A DNA stretch of 64,000 nt, taken from contig NZ_WRPP01000001.1 in assembly GCF_009760405.1 (NCBI RefSeq), positions 1,054,001 through 1,118,000 of the forward strand, given 5' to 3'. Origin of the DNA: Nocardia terrae. Its GTDB lineage: Bacteria > Actinomycetota > Actinomycetes > Mycobacteriales > Mycobacteriaceae. A model generated the notes under the pieces. The model was not told the DNA's origin. It ran no database searches and saw only the letters and a list, made by a program, of their open reading frames with translations. The position numbers were made by a program, and so were the translations under genes. Shown here piece by piece: positions 1-9,701 of this stretch (its first letter is position 1; every line of letters starts with the position of its first letter).

Positions 1-485
1 CCGCCATGCTGTCGGTGCTGGCCGCCGACCTGGTGGTGCTCGGCCTGGGCATCGCGGTGATCGACGCCTACGACGAGGGAGAGTCCCTGCGGGCGGCCAT
101 GATCCACTCCCTGGTCGTCTCGGCGGCCACCGCGGCCGTGTTCGGCGGCCAGGCCGCACTGGCGCTCGCCCTCGCGGGGGAGCGGCCCGCCCTGGTGGCG
201 CTGTTCTTCGCCGCCGTCGCGGCCGCCATCACCCTGCAGGTGCTCAATGCCCCGCTGCAGGCCGGCGCGGATCGACTGGCCTTCGCCTCCGACCCGCGCC
301 TGTGCGCGGCGCGCGTCGAATTGCGCAGTGCCAACGAGGCTTTGCTGCGCGGTGCCAACGAGGCTTTGCTGCGCGGTGCCAACGAGGCGCTGCTGCGCAA
401 GGCCAGCGAGGCGCTGCTCGGCAAGGCCGATGAGACCCCGCTGCGCAGGGGCGACGACAGCGGGCTGCCTACAGTAGGTCGCTGA
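1..485 (+). CDS. Membrane protein, C-terminal part, with 8-residue tandem repeats
   Basis: The frame is open to the window edge, so the gene probably begins upstream; the first ATG inside the window is at 6. Two or three hydrophobic segments are visible (about residues 1-20, 33-58 and 62-82 counted from that ATG), pointing to an integral membrane protein. The C-terminal tail from residue 109 is five copies of an octad related to ANEALLRG, followed by a short polar end. I do not recognise a family. The stop lies inside the 3' end of the convergent DUF2237 gene (17-base overlap). The tail is rich in Ala, Leu, Glu and Arg and would form an amphipathic helix; its role is unknown. Confidence 0.6.
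   Translation, partial: AMLSVLAADLVVLGLGIAVIDAYDEGESLRAAMIHSLVVSAATAAVFGGQAALALALAGERPALVALFFAAVAAAITLQVLNAPLQAGADRLAFASDPRLCAARVELRSANEALLRGANEALLRGANEALLRKASEALLGKADETPLRRGDDSGLPTVGR
329..448 (+). repeat. Five tandem 24-bp units inside a coding region
   Basis: Units start at 329, 353, 377, 401 and 425. The first two are identical, the third differs by a few bases at its end, and the last two are diverged. Each unit encodes one octad (ANEALLRG, ANEALLRG, ANEALLRK, ASEALLGK, ADETPLRR), so copy-number change keeps the frame. The identity of the first two copies suggests recent duplication. Confidence 0.9.
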
Positions 486-888
486 CGTCGTCGGGGACGT
501 CGACGGCGTACTTGCGCAGGGTCTCCATCGGAACGACCTCGAGCGCGTTCTCGTGGGTGGCGGCCAGCACCACCGGTGCGGCCACCCCGTCCTCGTGGGC
601 GTGCAGCCAGCGCACCGCCACCACGCACCATCGGTCGCCCGGCTGCAGGCCGGGGAAGTTGTTCTCCGGCCGCGGGGTGACGAGGTCGTTGCCGATCGAC
701 TTCTGGTGCTCCAGGAACTCCGCGGTCACCACCGTGCAGACGGTGTGGCTGCCCAAATCCTCGGGGCCGGTGCTGCAGCATCCGTCCCGGTAGAAGCCGG
801 TGAGAGGATCGGTGCCACACTCCTCCAGCGGTCCCCCAAGCACATTTCGATCGGTCACGTCGCCGATCCTATTGTCTCGGTGTCGCAT
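469..888 (-). CDS. DUF2237 family protein
   Basis: The 139-residue product has the DUF2237 hallmark near its N-terminus (NVLGGPLEECGTDPLTGFYR, followed by a CC pair), then a GDRWCVVAVRW strand, an ATHENAL motif and a conserved C-terminal VPMETLRKYA helix. The family is small, cytosolic and conserved in bacteria, with no established biochemical function. The ATG at 888 is chosen because AAGGAG lies 7 bases upstream; a GTG at 858 sits closer to the conserved domain and is the alternative. It converges on the membrane protein at the window start. Confidence 0.85.
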   Translation of the reverse strand: MRHRDNRIGDVTDRNVLGGPLEECGTDPLTGFYRDGCCSTGPEDLGSHTVCTVVTAEFLEHQKSIGNDLVTPRPENNFPGLQPGDRWCVVAVRWLHAHEDGVAAPVVLAATHENALEVVPMETLRKYAVDVPDDVSDLL

Positions 889-1072
889 TCGCCGCTCCTT
901 CCGCACTGTGGCACGTAGTCGAGCAGACCGGTCGGTAGTTGTCGGGATTTCCGAGCCCCACCCCGGCGTGTCGACGCTTGCGCGGCCCAACTGTGTGATA
1001 GACGACACTGCTCCCAACGTACGAGCAGGTGTGTGAAACCGGCAATACGACTGCCTCTGAAAGGATGGGGGC

Positions 1073-2803
1073 GTGACGACTGCAGAAGTTTGGATCCTGA
1101 TCGCCGCGATCGTCGCGGTGCTGCTCGTGGCGCTGGTTGCCGGATACGCCCTGAACAAGCGCCGCCGTATCTCGCTGACCCCGGAGGCCGCCGAAACCAA
1201 GGAGGTCACCGACCGGTCCGGCGGATATCAGGCATCGAGCGGATTCAGCTTCAGCCAAGGAAGCACCGCCGAGAAGGAGAAGGTCCCCGCGGCCGAGTCC
1301 AAGCCGGTCCCGCTCCCGCCCGAGCGCACCGACGACGAGGGCCAGCCCCATGTCGGCGACGACGCCGCCGTCCCGCGCGATGCCGCCAGGCGCAGCATCA
1401 CCGATGTCCGCCTGCCCGAGCCGGTGCAGGGCCCCGAGCCCGCGCCTGCCGCCGCGGAGGCCGTCACGCCCACCGGCTCCGCTCCTGCCCATACCGACCA
1501 GGCCGCCGCCGGTCGGGACGCCGCGACCGCAGAGAACGTGCCGTCGGCCGACGCCTCGGCTGCGGGCGAATCCGGCTCGGCGACCCCGACTTCCGTCGCG
1601 GGCGGCGCTCCCGCCGCGCCGACCGAGGACGAGGCGCGGACCGCTGCCGTCGAAGCGGCCGGGCAAGCCGGTGAGACCGCCGCCGGTCAGGGCGCGGGAG
1701 AGGTTGCCGAGCAGCCCCTCTCGCAGGAGGCCGCCGCCGAGGAGGCCGCCGAAGCCGCGGTTGCCGCCGCCGAGGTCGCCGCCGGCGCCGAGGCCGCTGT
1801 CGCCGCTCGGTCGGGCGCACCGGCCGCCGCACCCGAAACCGCTGTTCCGGCCGAGGCTTCCGCCCCGGCCATCGCCGAGATCGAGCCCACCGCGGGCCGT
1901 CTGAACCGCCTGCGCGGTCGTCTGTCCCGCTCGCAGAATGCCGTCGGCAAGTCGCTGCTCGGTCTGCTGGGCGGCGGCGATCTGGACGAGGAGTCCTGGG
2001 AGGAGATCGAGGACACCCTCGTCATGGCCGACCTCGGCACCGCCAGCACCGCCGCCATCGTGGAGCGGCTGCGCGAGGAGATGGCGTCGCGCACCGTGCG
2101 CACCGCCGCCGAGGCGCGCGCCGTGCTGCGCGAGGTTCTCGTCGAAGCCCTACGACCCGAGCTGGACCGTTCCATCCGGGCGCTACCGCACGCCGATCAT
2201 CCGTCGATCCTGCTGGTCGTCGGCGTGAACGGCACCGGAAAGACCACCACCACCGGCAAATTGGCGCGGGTGCTGGTCGCCGACGGCCGGCGTGTGCTGC
2301 TGGGCGCTGCCGACACCTTCCGCGCGGCGGCCGCCGATCAGCTGCAGACCTGGGGTGAGCGCGTGGGCGCGGAGACCGTGCGCGGCAAGGAGGGCGCGGA
2401 TCCCGCGGCCGTGGCGTTCGACGCCGTGTCCGCCGGTATCGATCGCGGCGTGGATGTCGTGCTCATCGACACCGCGGGCCGCCTGCACACCAAGACCGGC
2501 CTGATGGACGAGCTGGGCAAGGTCAAGCGCGTGGTCGAGAAGAAGGCCGCCGTGGACGAGGTCATCCTGGTGCTCGACTCCACGGTCGGCCAGAACGGCC
2601 TGATGCAGGCGCGCGTGTTCGCCGACGTCGTGGACATCACCGGCGTCGCGCTGACGAAGCTGGACGGAACTGCCAAGGGCGGCATCGTGTTCCAGGTGCA
2701 ACACGAGCTGGGCGTACCAGTCAAACTGGTCGGTTTGGGAGAGGGAGCGGATGATCTCGCCCCCTTCGAACCCGGCGCCTTCGTCGACGCGCTGCTCGGT
2801 TGA
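1073..2803 (+). CDS. ftsY: Signal recognition particle receptor FtsY
   Basis: FtsY is the SRP receptor GTPase that docks ribosome-nascent-chain/Ffh complexes at the membrane. The product has 576 residues. It starts (GTG) with a single transmembrane segment (about residues 5-25), followed by an acidic Ala/Glu/Pro-rich linker to about residue 270, then the NG domain. Visible G motifs are GVNGTGKTTTTGKL (about 384-397), DTFRAAA, DTAGRLH and TKLDG. The N-terminal membrane anchor plus long A domain is typical of actinobacterial FtsY; the length is above the Escherichia coli protein because of the linker. In mycobacteria ftsY likewise precedes amt-glnB-glnD-ffh. Confidence 0.97.
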   Translation: MTTAEVWILIAAIVAVLLVALVAGYALNKRRRISLTPEAAETKEVTDRSGGYQASSGFSFSQGSTAEKEKVPAAESKPVPLPPERTDDEGQPHVGDDAAVPRDAARRSITDVRLPEPVQGPEPAPAAAEAVTPTGSAPAHTDQAAAGRDAATAENVPSADASAAGESGSATPTSVAGGAPAAPTEDEARTAAVEAAGQAGETAAGQGAGEVAEQPLSQEAAAEEAAEAAVAAAEVAAGAEAAVAARSGAPAAAPETAVPAEASAPAIAEIEPTAGRLNRLRGRLSRSQNAVGKSLLGLLGGGDLDEESWEEIEDTLVMADLGTASTAAIVERLREEMASRTVRTAAEARAVLREVLVEALRPELDRSIRALPHADHPSILLVVGVNGTGKTTTTGKLARVLVADGRRVLLGAADTFRAAAADQLQTWGERVGAETVRGKEGADPAAVAFDAVSAGIDRGVDVVLIDTAGRLHTKTGLMDELGKVKRVVEKKAAVDEVILVLDSTVGQNGLMQARVFADVVDITGVALTKLDGTAKGGIVFQVQHELGVPVKLVGLGEGADDLAPFEPGAFVDALLG

Positions 2804-2809
2804 TCAACC
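2798..2809. other. 12-bp palindrome over the ftsY stop codon
   Basis: GGTTGATCAACC is a perfect palindrome spanning the ftsY TGA stop. It is too short and lacks a loop or T-run, so it is not a convincing terminator. It could be a protein-binding site or chance. Confidence 0.4.
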
Positions 2810-2876
2810 CTGAACTGCATCGATATCGAAATCAACATCATCCTCACAATGTCGTCGTAACAGTGGCGCGGTTTCG

Positions 2877-2924
2877 GAAACGTGACCGCAACACTGCACT
2901 CTCATCCGTTCACCTACGCGAAAC
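2877..2924 (+). promoter_or_regulatory. Candidate GlnR operator upstream of amtB
   Basis: Two modules match the actinobacterial GlnR signature (GTnAC-n6-GAAAC in Streptomyces, AC-n9-AC in mycobacteria). The first is GAAAC-n6-GCAAC at 2877-2892; the second is TTCAC-n6-GAAAC at 2909-2924. They lie 93-140 bases before the amtB start in a 213-base intergenic region. Nitrogen-limitation induction of amtB-glnK-glnD by GlnR is established in mycobacteria and Streptomyces; binding here is inferred from the motif only. The modules are one base out of ideal 22-bp phasing. Confidence 0.5.
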
Positions 2925-3016
2925 GCCGCAGGATCACGGCTGAAACACCAACTGACGAATCTCATTGCAGGCTTATTCGCAGGTTGCTGCGGGGCTGAAG
3001 ATGAGGAGGACAAAAG

Positions 3017-4755
<1,739 letters not shown>

Positions 4756-4770
4756 CCGAAGAAAGATCGA

Positions 4771-4813
4771 GCGGCGGCCCGCTCCCGCTCACATGAACGG
4801 GACGGGCCGTCGC
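4771..4813 (+). terminator. Hairpin after glnK
   Basis: The arms CGGCCCGCTCCCG (4775-4787) and CGGGACGGGCCG (4798-4809) pair with one bulged base, and the stem extends to 4771/4813 with one G-T pair. The loop is 10 bases. No T-run follows, as is common in high-GC actinobacteria. It sits 16 bases after the glnK stop and may separate amtB-glnK from glnD. Confidence 0.65.
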
Positions 4814-4869
4814 TGTGCTCGCGCGGTATCGGCCGAACAAATTGCATATCCGGTGCATTCGCCCATGTG

Positions 4870-4962
4870 GGTCGCGGCCCGTCTCGTTCTGGACTGAGCG
4901 GAGCGGGGGAGCGAAGCGGAGGAGCGGAGGGAGGGAAGAACGAGACCTCCAGGGCCGCGACC
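4870..4962 (+). repeat. Long imperfect inverted repeat between glnK and glnD
   Basis: The left arm at 4870-4890 (11 bases GGTCGCGGCCC plus 10 bases GTCTCGTTCT) pairs with 4937-4946 and 4952-4962, interrupted by a 5-base bulge. The 46-base loop is a purine-rich array built on AGCGGAGCGG-like units, and another GAGCGCAGCGGA copy follows at about 4969. The transcript of the glnD leader would fold into a 21-bp hairpin. It resembles the extragenic low-complexity elements common in Nocardia-type genomes and may be a repeated element or an RNA regulator. Confidence 0.75.
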
Positions 4963-5005
4963 CCGCCGGAGCGCAGCGGAGGCAAACAGACACAGGTGGT
5001 GGGTT

Positions 5006-7453
5006 GTGGGTTTTCAGCAAGCACGCGACGAGAAGGCCGGAGACGACAAGGTTTCCAATGGGGCTTCGGATCTGGTGAAGGCCCGCGACCAACTGCTCGC
5101 CGAGCACGGACCCACCGGCCGCGTCACGCGGCTGGACGCCGAGGCGCTGCGGGAAGCGCTGGTGGACCTGTTCGAACTGTGGCTGACCACCAAGGGTCAC
5201 GAGGTCGGCATCACCGCCGACAGCGGGCTCGCCATCGTCGCGGTGGGCGGACTGGGCCGCCGGGAGATGCTGCCCTACTCCGACCTGGATCTGGTGCTGC
5301 TCTACGACGACATCGACCCCGCCCGGGTCGCCGAGGTCGCCGATCAGCTCTGGTATCCGCTGTGGGACGCCCACATCAAGCTCGATCACAGCGTGCGCAC
5401 CGTCCCGCAGGCGCTGCGCGTGGCCTCCGACGATCTCACCGCCGGCCTCGGCATGCTCGAGGCGCGGCACATCGTCGGCGACGAGGGCTTGAGCAATCTG
5501 CTGATCAGCGGGGTGCGACGGGACTGGCGTGCCGGAATCCGGTCCCGTTTCGACGCCCTGCTGGAGCAGGCCCAAACCCGTTGGCGCCGTAGCGGAGACG
5601 TCGCGCACCGCGCCGAGCCCGATCTCAAGAACGGGCGCGGCGGACTGCGCGACATCCAACTGCTGGACGCGCTCGCCATCGCACAGCTGACCGATGCCAT
5701 GCCGGGGCTCGGTCCGGAGGTGCCCGGTGGCGGGTTGCGGCAGGCGCATCGGCGGCTGCTGGACGTGCGGACCGAACTGCACCGGGTAGCGGGCCGGGCC
5801 CGCGACCAGTTGCGGGCCCAGGACGCGGACGAGATCGGGGCGGCCCTGCGGATCGGCGATCGCTTCGATCTGGCCCGCACGCTGTCGGACGCGGCTCGCA
5901 CCGTCAGCTATTCCACCGATGTCGGGCTGCGGACCGCCGGGAACGCGCTGCCTCGGCGCGGTCTCGCGCGCCTGCGCCGGGTCCCGGTGCGTCGACCACT
6001 CGATGAGGGGGTGGTCGAGCATTCCGGGGAGGTGGTGCTGGCGCGGGACGCGCGCCCGCAGCGCGATCCGGGTCTGGTGCTGCGGGTGGCCGCCGCGTCG
6101 GCGCAGTCGGGGCTGCCGATGTCGGCCACCACGCTCAACCGGCTCGGCGAGGATGCGCCGGAGCTACGCGAGCCGTGGCCCAAGGACGCCGTCAACGACC
6201 TGTTGATGCTGCTCGGAGCGGGCCGCGGCGCCGTCGACGCCATCGAGGCATTGGACCGGACTGGCCTGTGGGGCAGGCTCTTTCCGGAATGGGGCGTGGT
6301 GCGCGACCTGCCGCCGCGCGATGCCATCCACACCTGGACCGTGGACCGCCACCTCACCGAGACGGTCGCCCAGTCCGCGGCGCTGGCCACCCGGGTCTCG
6401 CGCCCGGACCTGCTGCTGCTGGGCGCGCTGCTGCACGATATCGGCAAGGGGCGCACCGAGGATCACAGCGCGGTCGGCGCGGAACTGGCCGTCTCCATCG
6501 GAAATCGCCTGGGGCTGTGGCCCTCCGACGTGGCGACGCTCGCGGCCATGGTGCGCCACCACCTGCTGCTGCCCGACACCGCCACCCGGCGCGACGTCAC
6601 CGATTCCGACACCGTGAAACTGGTGATCGACGCCCTCGACGGCGATCCGCACCTGCTCGATCTGCTGGCCGCCCTGGCCGAGGCGGACGCGCTGGCCACC
6701 GGGCCCGGGGTGTGGAACGACTGGAAGGCCTCGCTCATCGGCGAACTGGTGCGCAACTGCCGCCGCGCCATGGCGGGCGAGGAACTGCCCGAGCCGACCC
6801 CGATTCCGGACGAACTGCGCGAGCGCGCGGAATCCGGTGGCGTGCACGTGGATCTGAAGCCGGGGGAGGGCCGTTACCACCACGTCGTCACCGTGGTCGC
6901 CCCCGACAATCCCGGACTGCTCTCGGACGCGGCGGGTGTGCTCGCGGTGCATTCGCTGCGGGTGTTGTCGGCCGAGCTGGCCAGTGTGGGCAAGTCCGCG
7001 ATCGACACCTTCGTGGTGGCGCCGCGATTCGGTGACCCGCCGGACCCGGGCCTGTTGCGCCAGGAGCTGATCCGCGCCATCAACGGCGATCTGGATCTGG
7101 CTTCGGTGCTGGCGCGCAAGGAGCGCGACGCGGGCGGGACCCAGCCGAGTCCGTTCGCGCAGGCGGAGCCGCGGGTGTTCTGGCACGAGACCGCCGAGCC
7201 GGGGCGGGTGCTGCTGGAATTGCGGGCCGAGGATCGGATCGGCCTGTTGAGCCGGTTGGCCGCGGCCCTGGCCGAGGTGGGCGTGAACGTCTCGTGGGCG
7301 AAGGTGGTGACCATGGGCACGGCGGTCATCGACACCTTCGGACTGGATCTCGGGGCGACCGACACGCCGGAGCGCCGCGCGGAGATCGCCGCGGCGGTGC
7401 TGGCGGTGGTGCCGCCGCAACAACCGAAGAAACCTCTCGAAGCGGACAGCTGA
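5006..7453 (+). CDS. glnD: [Protein-PII] uridylyl/adenylyltransferase GlnD
   Basis: GlnD modifies and demodifies PII according to glutamine level; in actinobacteria it is an adenylyltransferase. The 815-residue product shows the nucleotidyltransferase signature GGLGRREMLPYSDLDLVLL (about residue 77-95), a middle helical domain with NGRGGLRDIQ, an HD phosphohydrolase motif LLHDIGKG (about 474), and two C-terminal ACT domains (about 625-700 and 730-800). All four expected modules are present. The GTG start lies downstream of a hairpin element; no strong ribosome site is visible, and other nearby starts are possible. Confidence 0.95.
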   Translation: MGFQQARDEKAGDDKVSNGASDLVKARDQLLAEHGPTGRVTRLDAEALREALVDLFELWLTTKGHEVGITADSGLAIVAVGGLGRREMLPYSDLDLVLLYDDIDPARVAEVADQLWYPLWDAHIKLDHSVRTVPQALRVASDDLTAGLGMLEARHIVGDEGLSNLLISGVRRDWRAGIRSRFDALLEQAQTRWRRSGDVAHRAEPDLKNGRGGLRDIQLLDALAIAQLTDAMPGLGPEVPGGGLRQAHRRLLDVRTELHRVAGRARDQLRAQDADEIGAALRIGDRFDLARTLSDAARTVSYSTDVGLRTAGNALPRRGLARLRRVPVRRPLDEGVVEHSGEVVLARDARPQRDPGLVLRVAAASAQSGLPMSATTLNRLGEDAPELREPWPKDAVNDLLMLLGAGRGAVDAIEALDRTGLWGRLFPEWGVVRDLPPRDAIHTWTVDRHLTETVAQSAALATRVSRPDLLLLGALLHDIGKGRTEDHSAVGAELAVSIGNRLGLWPSDVATLAAMVRHHLLLPDTATRRDVTDSDTVKLVIDALDGDPHLLDLLAALAEADALATGPGVWNDWKASLIGELVRNCRRAMAGEELPEPTPIPDELRERAESGGVHVDLKPGEGRYHHVVTVVAPDNPGLLSDAAGVLAVHSLRVLSAELASVGKSAIDTFVVAPRFGDPPDPGLLRQELIRAINGDLDLASVLARKERDAGGTQPSPFAQAEPRVFWHETAEPGRVLLELRAEDRIGLLSRLAAALAEVGVNVSWAKVVTMGTAVIDTFGLDLGATDTPERRAEIAAAVLAVVPPQQPKKPLEADS

Positions 7454-7502
7454 ATCGGATCTTCCAGCAGTTTCCTGACCGATCGCCATGGACCGGGATT
7501 AG

Positions 7503-7525
7503 CTGGCAAACCGTACGTTTGCCAG
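7503..7525. promoter_or_regulatory. Perfect 9-bp inverted repeat after glnD
   Basis: CTGGCAAAC (7503-7511) and GTTTGCCAG (7517-7525) are separated by CGTAC and followed by TTAATC. It lies 50 bases after the glnD stop, inside a 251-base gap. It could be a weak terminator or a regulator site for the downstream small gene. The rest of the gap holds a small GGGGC-GAA-GCCCC hairpin at 7639-7651 and no gene that I can see. Confidence 0.5.
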
Positions 7526-7704
7526 TTAATCAGAATGTTGCAGGCAATTTGCTGTAATACCGGTCGAGTGATCGGTGTCACACCCTAGTATTCGCGTGCA
7601 GGTGCCGCTTGCCAGACCCCGGACCTCCTGGGGGTTCGGGGGCGAAGCCCCTGAGAGTCCCGAGAGTTGGGTAGAGCTGTCGCGAGAACGAGGGGAGCAG
7701 GTCG

Positions 7705-8013
7705 GTGGCAATCGAAGTCGTCTCCGCGTCGATGATGACGAGTGATTTGACCTCGCACATCGCCCGCTGTGTGGGCGGCGACCGCTGGGTCGTCTCCTGG
7801 CTCCCAGGTCGCACCCTCACCGGTCAGCAGGCGGTGACCGCCATGACCATCGCCTCCACCGTCACCGAGCACCTTCCCAGCGACGTCGAATGGGCGCTGC
7901 TCGACGGGCTCGCACTGGAATTGGGGCTGACCGCCCGCGAGGCCGTCGGCATGGTCACCACGGAGAAGCACGACCTGCGGCGTCCGAGCCCGCGGCCACG
8001 TTCCCTCGAATAG
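7705..8013 (+). CDS. Conserved hypothetical protein between glnD and ffh
   Basis: The 102-residue soluble protein has no motif I recognise. It opens with MAIEVVSAS, has a central helix rich in small residues (GQQAVTAMTIASTV) and a C-terminal basic tail. The GTG start has GGGGAG 7 bases upstream. Codon use is typical of the neighbours, with a strong third-position GC bias, and the position between glnD and ffh supports a real gene. The ffh start follows 50 bases downstream, so the two may be cotranscribed. Confidence 0.7.
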   Translation: MAIEVVSASMMTSDLTSHIARCVGGDRWVVSWLPGRTLTGQQAVTAMTIASTVTEHLPSDVEWALLDGLALELGLTAREAVGMVTTEKHDLRRPSPRPRSLE

Positions 8014-8063
8014 CCCACTACCCTGGTATCTCGAGTGACAGTCCCTCGAGATCAGGAGCATCG

Positions 8064-9635
8064 GTGTTCGAATCCCTTTCCGACCGGTTGGCCGGTGCCC
8101 TCAAGGATCTGCGTGGCAAGGGACGCCTGTCGCCGGCGGACATCGACGCGACCGCGCGCGAGATCCGGCTGGCCCTGCTCGAGGCCGACGTGGCGCTGCC
8201 CGTCGTGCGCGGCTTCATCGCCAAGATCAAGGAGCGCGCCAAGGGCGCCGAGGTCTCCGCGGCCCTGAACCCGGCCCAGCAGGTCGTCAAGATCGTCAAC
8301 GAGGAACTGATCAATATCCTCGGCGGCGAGACGAGAAGGCTTGCGCTGGCCAAGAACCCGCCGACGGTCATCATGCTGGCCGGTCTGCAGGGTGCCGGTA
8401 AGACCACCCTCGCGGGCAAGCTCGCCAAATGGCTGAAGGGGCAGGGGCATACGCCGCTGCTGGTGGCCTGTGACCTGCAGCGTCCCGGCGCGGTCACCCA
8501 GCTGCAGGTGGTCGGCGAGCGGGCCGGGGTGCCGGTCTTCGCGCCGCACCCGGGCACCTCCATCGGCGGCGGCGAGAACCCGCTGGGCGTCTCGGCGTCG
8601 GATCCGGTCGATGTGGCGCGCGCCGGTATCGACGAGGCGAAGCAGAAGCAGTACGACGTGGTCATCGTCGACACCGCCGGTCGCCTCGGCATCGACGAGG
8701 AGCTCATGCGGCAGGCCGCGGGCATTCGCGACGCCGTCAACCCCGACGAGACCCTGTTCGTCCTCGACGCCATGATCGGCCAGGACGCGGTCTCCACCGC
8801 TGAGGCCTTCCGCGACGGCGTCGGCTTCACCGGTGTCGTGCTCACCAAGCTCGACGGCGACGCCCGCGGTGGTGCGGCGCTGTCGGTGCGCGAGATCACC
8901 GGCCAGCCCATCCTTTTCGCCTCCACCGGCGAGAAGCTGGAGGACTTCGACGTCTTCCACCCCGACCGCATGGCCTCGCGCATCCTCGGCATGGGCGACC
9001 TGCTCACCCTGATCGAGCAGGCCGAACAGGTCTACGACGCCAAGCAGGCGGAGGAGGCCGCCCGCAAGATCGGCTCCGGCGAGCTGACCCTGGAGGACTT
9101 CCTCGAGCAGATGCTGGCCATCCGCAAGATGGGCCCGATCGGCAACCTGCTCGGCATGCTGCCGGGCGCGGGCCAGATGAAGGACGTGCTGGCCCAGGTC
9201 GACGACCGCCAGCTCGACCGCGTGCAGGCCATCATCCGCGGCATGACCCCGGCCGAGCGCGCGAACCCGAAGATCATCAACGCTTCTCGCCGCCTGCGCA
9301 TCGCCAACGGCTCCGGCGTTTCCGTGTCCGACGTGAACCAGCTGGTCGACCGCTTCTTCGAGGCCAAGAAGATGATGGGCGCCATGTCCCGTCAGTTCGG
9401 CATGCCCGGCGCGCGCGCGAACAAGGGCAAGGGCAAAGGCAAGAAGGGCAAGAAGGGCGGGCGCGGCCCGACCCCGCCCAAGGCTGCACGCGGTGGCTTC
9501 CCGGGCATGCCCGGCCTGCCGGGCGGCATGCCCGCCGGTATGCCCGACATCTCCAATCTGCCCGCCGGGCTGAACGAACTCCCGCCGGGCCTGGAGGGTT
9601 TCGACCTCAGCAAGCTGAAGTTCCCCAAGAACTGA
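8064..9635 (+). CDS. ffh: Signal recognition particle protein Ffh
   Basis: Ffh is the SRP54 GTPase that binds signal peptides and 4.5S RNA. The 523-residue product starts at GTG 8064 (VFESLSDRLAGALKDLRGKG), the conserved family start, with AGGAG upstream. It shows the N domain, the P-loop GLQGAGKTTLAGKL (about 108-121), DTAGRLGID, TKLDGDARGGAAL, and the methionine-rich M domain (LLGMLPGAGQMKD). A C-terminal lysine/glycine tract (GKGKGKKGKKGG) followed by a Pro/Met/Gly-rich tail of about 50 residues is longer than in Escherichia coli. The frame is also open well upstream of this start, but that extension is not family-like. Confidence 0.97.
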   Translation: MFESLSDRLAGALKDLRGKGRLSPADIDATAREIRLALLEADVALPVVRGFIAKIKERAKGAEVSAALNPAQQVVKIVNEELINILGGETRRLALAKNPPTVIMLAGLQGAGKTTLAGKLAKWLKGQGHTPLLVACDLQRPGAVTQLQVVGERAGVPVFAPHPGTSIGGGENPLGVSASDPVDVARAGIDEAKQKQYDVVIVDTAGRLGIDEELMRQAAGIRDAVNPDETLFVLDAMIGQDAVSTAEAFRDGVGFTGVVLTKLDGDARGGAALSVREITGQPILFASTGEKLEDFDVFHPDRMASRILGMGDLLTLIEQAEQVYDAKQAEEAARKIGSGELTLEDFLEQMLAIRKMGPIGNLLGMLPGAGQMKDVLAQVDDRQLDRVQAIIRGMTPAERANPKIINASRRLRIANGSGVSVSDVNQLVDRFFEAKKMMGAMSRQFGMPGARANKGKGKGKKGKKGGRGPTPPKAARGGFPGMPGLPGGMPAGMPDISNLPAGLNELPPGLEGFDLSKLKFPKN

Positions 9636-9645
9636 CCCGAATCGC

Positions 9646-9679
9646 CCTGAGGCGGACGCGATCTCGCGTCCGCCTCAGG
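9646..9679. terminator. Bidirectional terminator hairpin between ffh and the rph-like gene
   Basis: A perfect 16-bp stem (9646-9661 with 9664-9679) has a two-base apex, so the tip probably opens by one pair. It is followed on the plus strand by GTTTCC. It sits in the 66-base convergent gap and can serve both transcripts. Confidence 0.85.
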
Positions 9680-9701
9680 CGTTTCCGCGGCCCGGGTGCG
9701 T

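Noticed and set aside
5006..7453. CRISPR or tandem repeat from recurring GCGG-rich words
   Set aside because: Recurring words are high-GC codon bias within glnD; no regular spacing.
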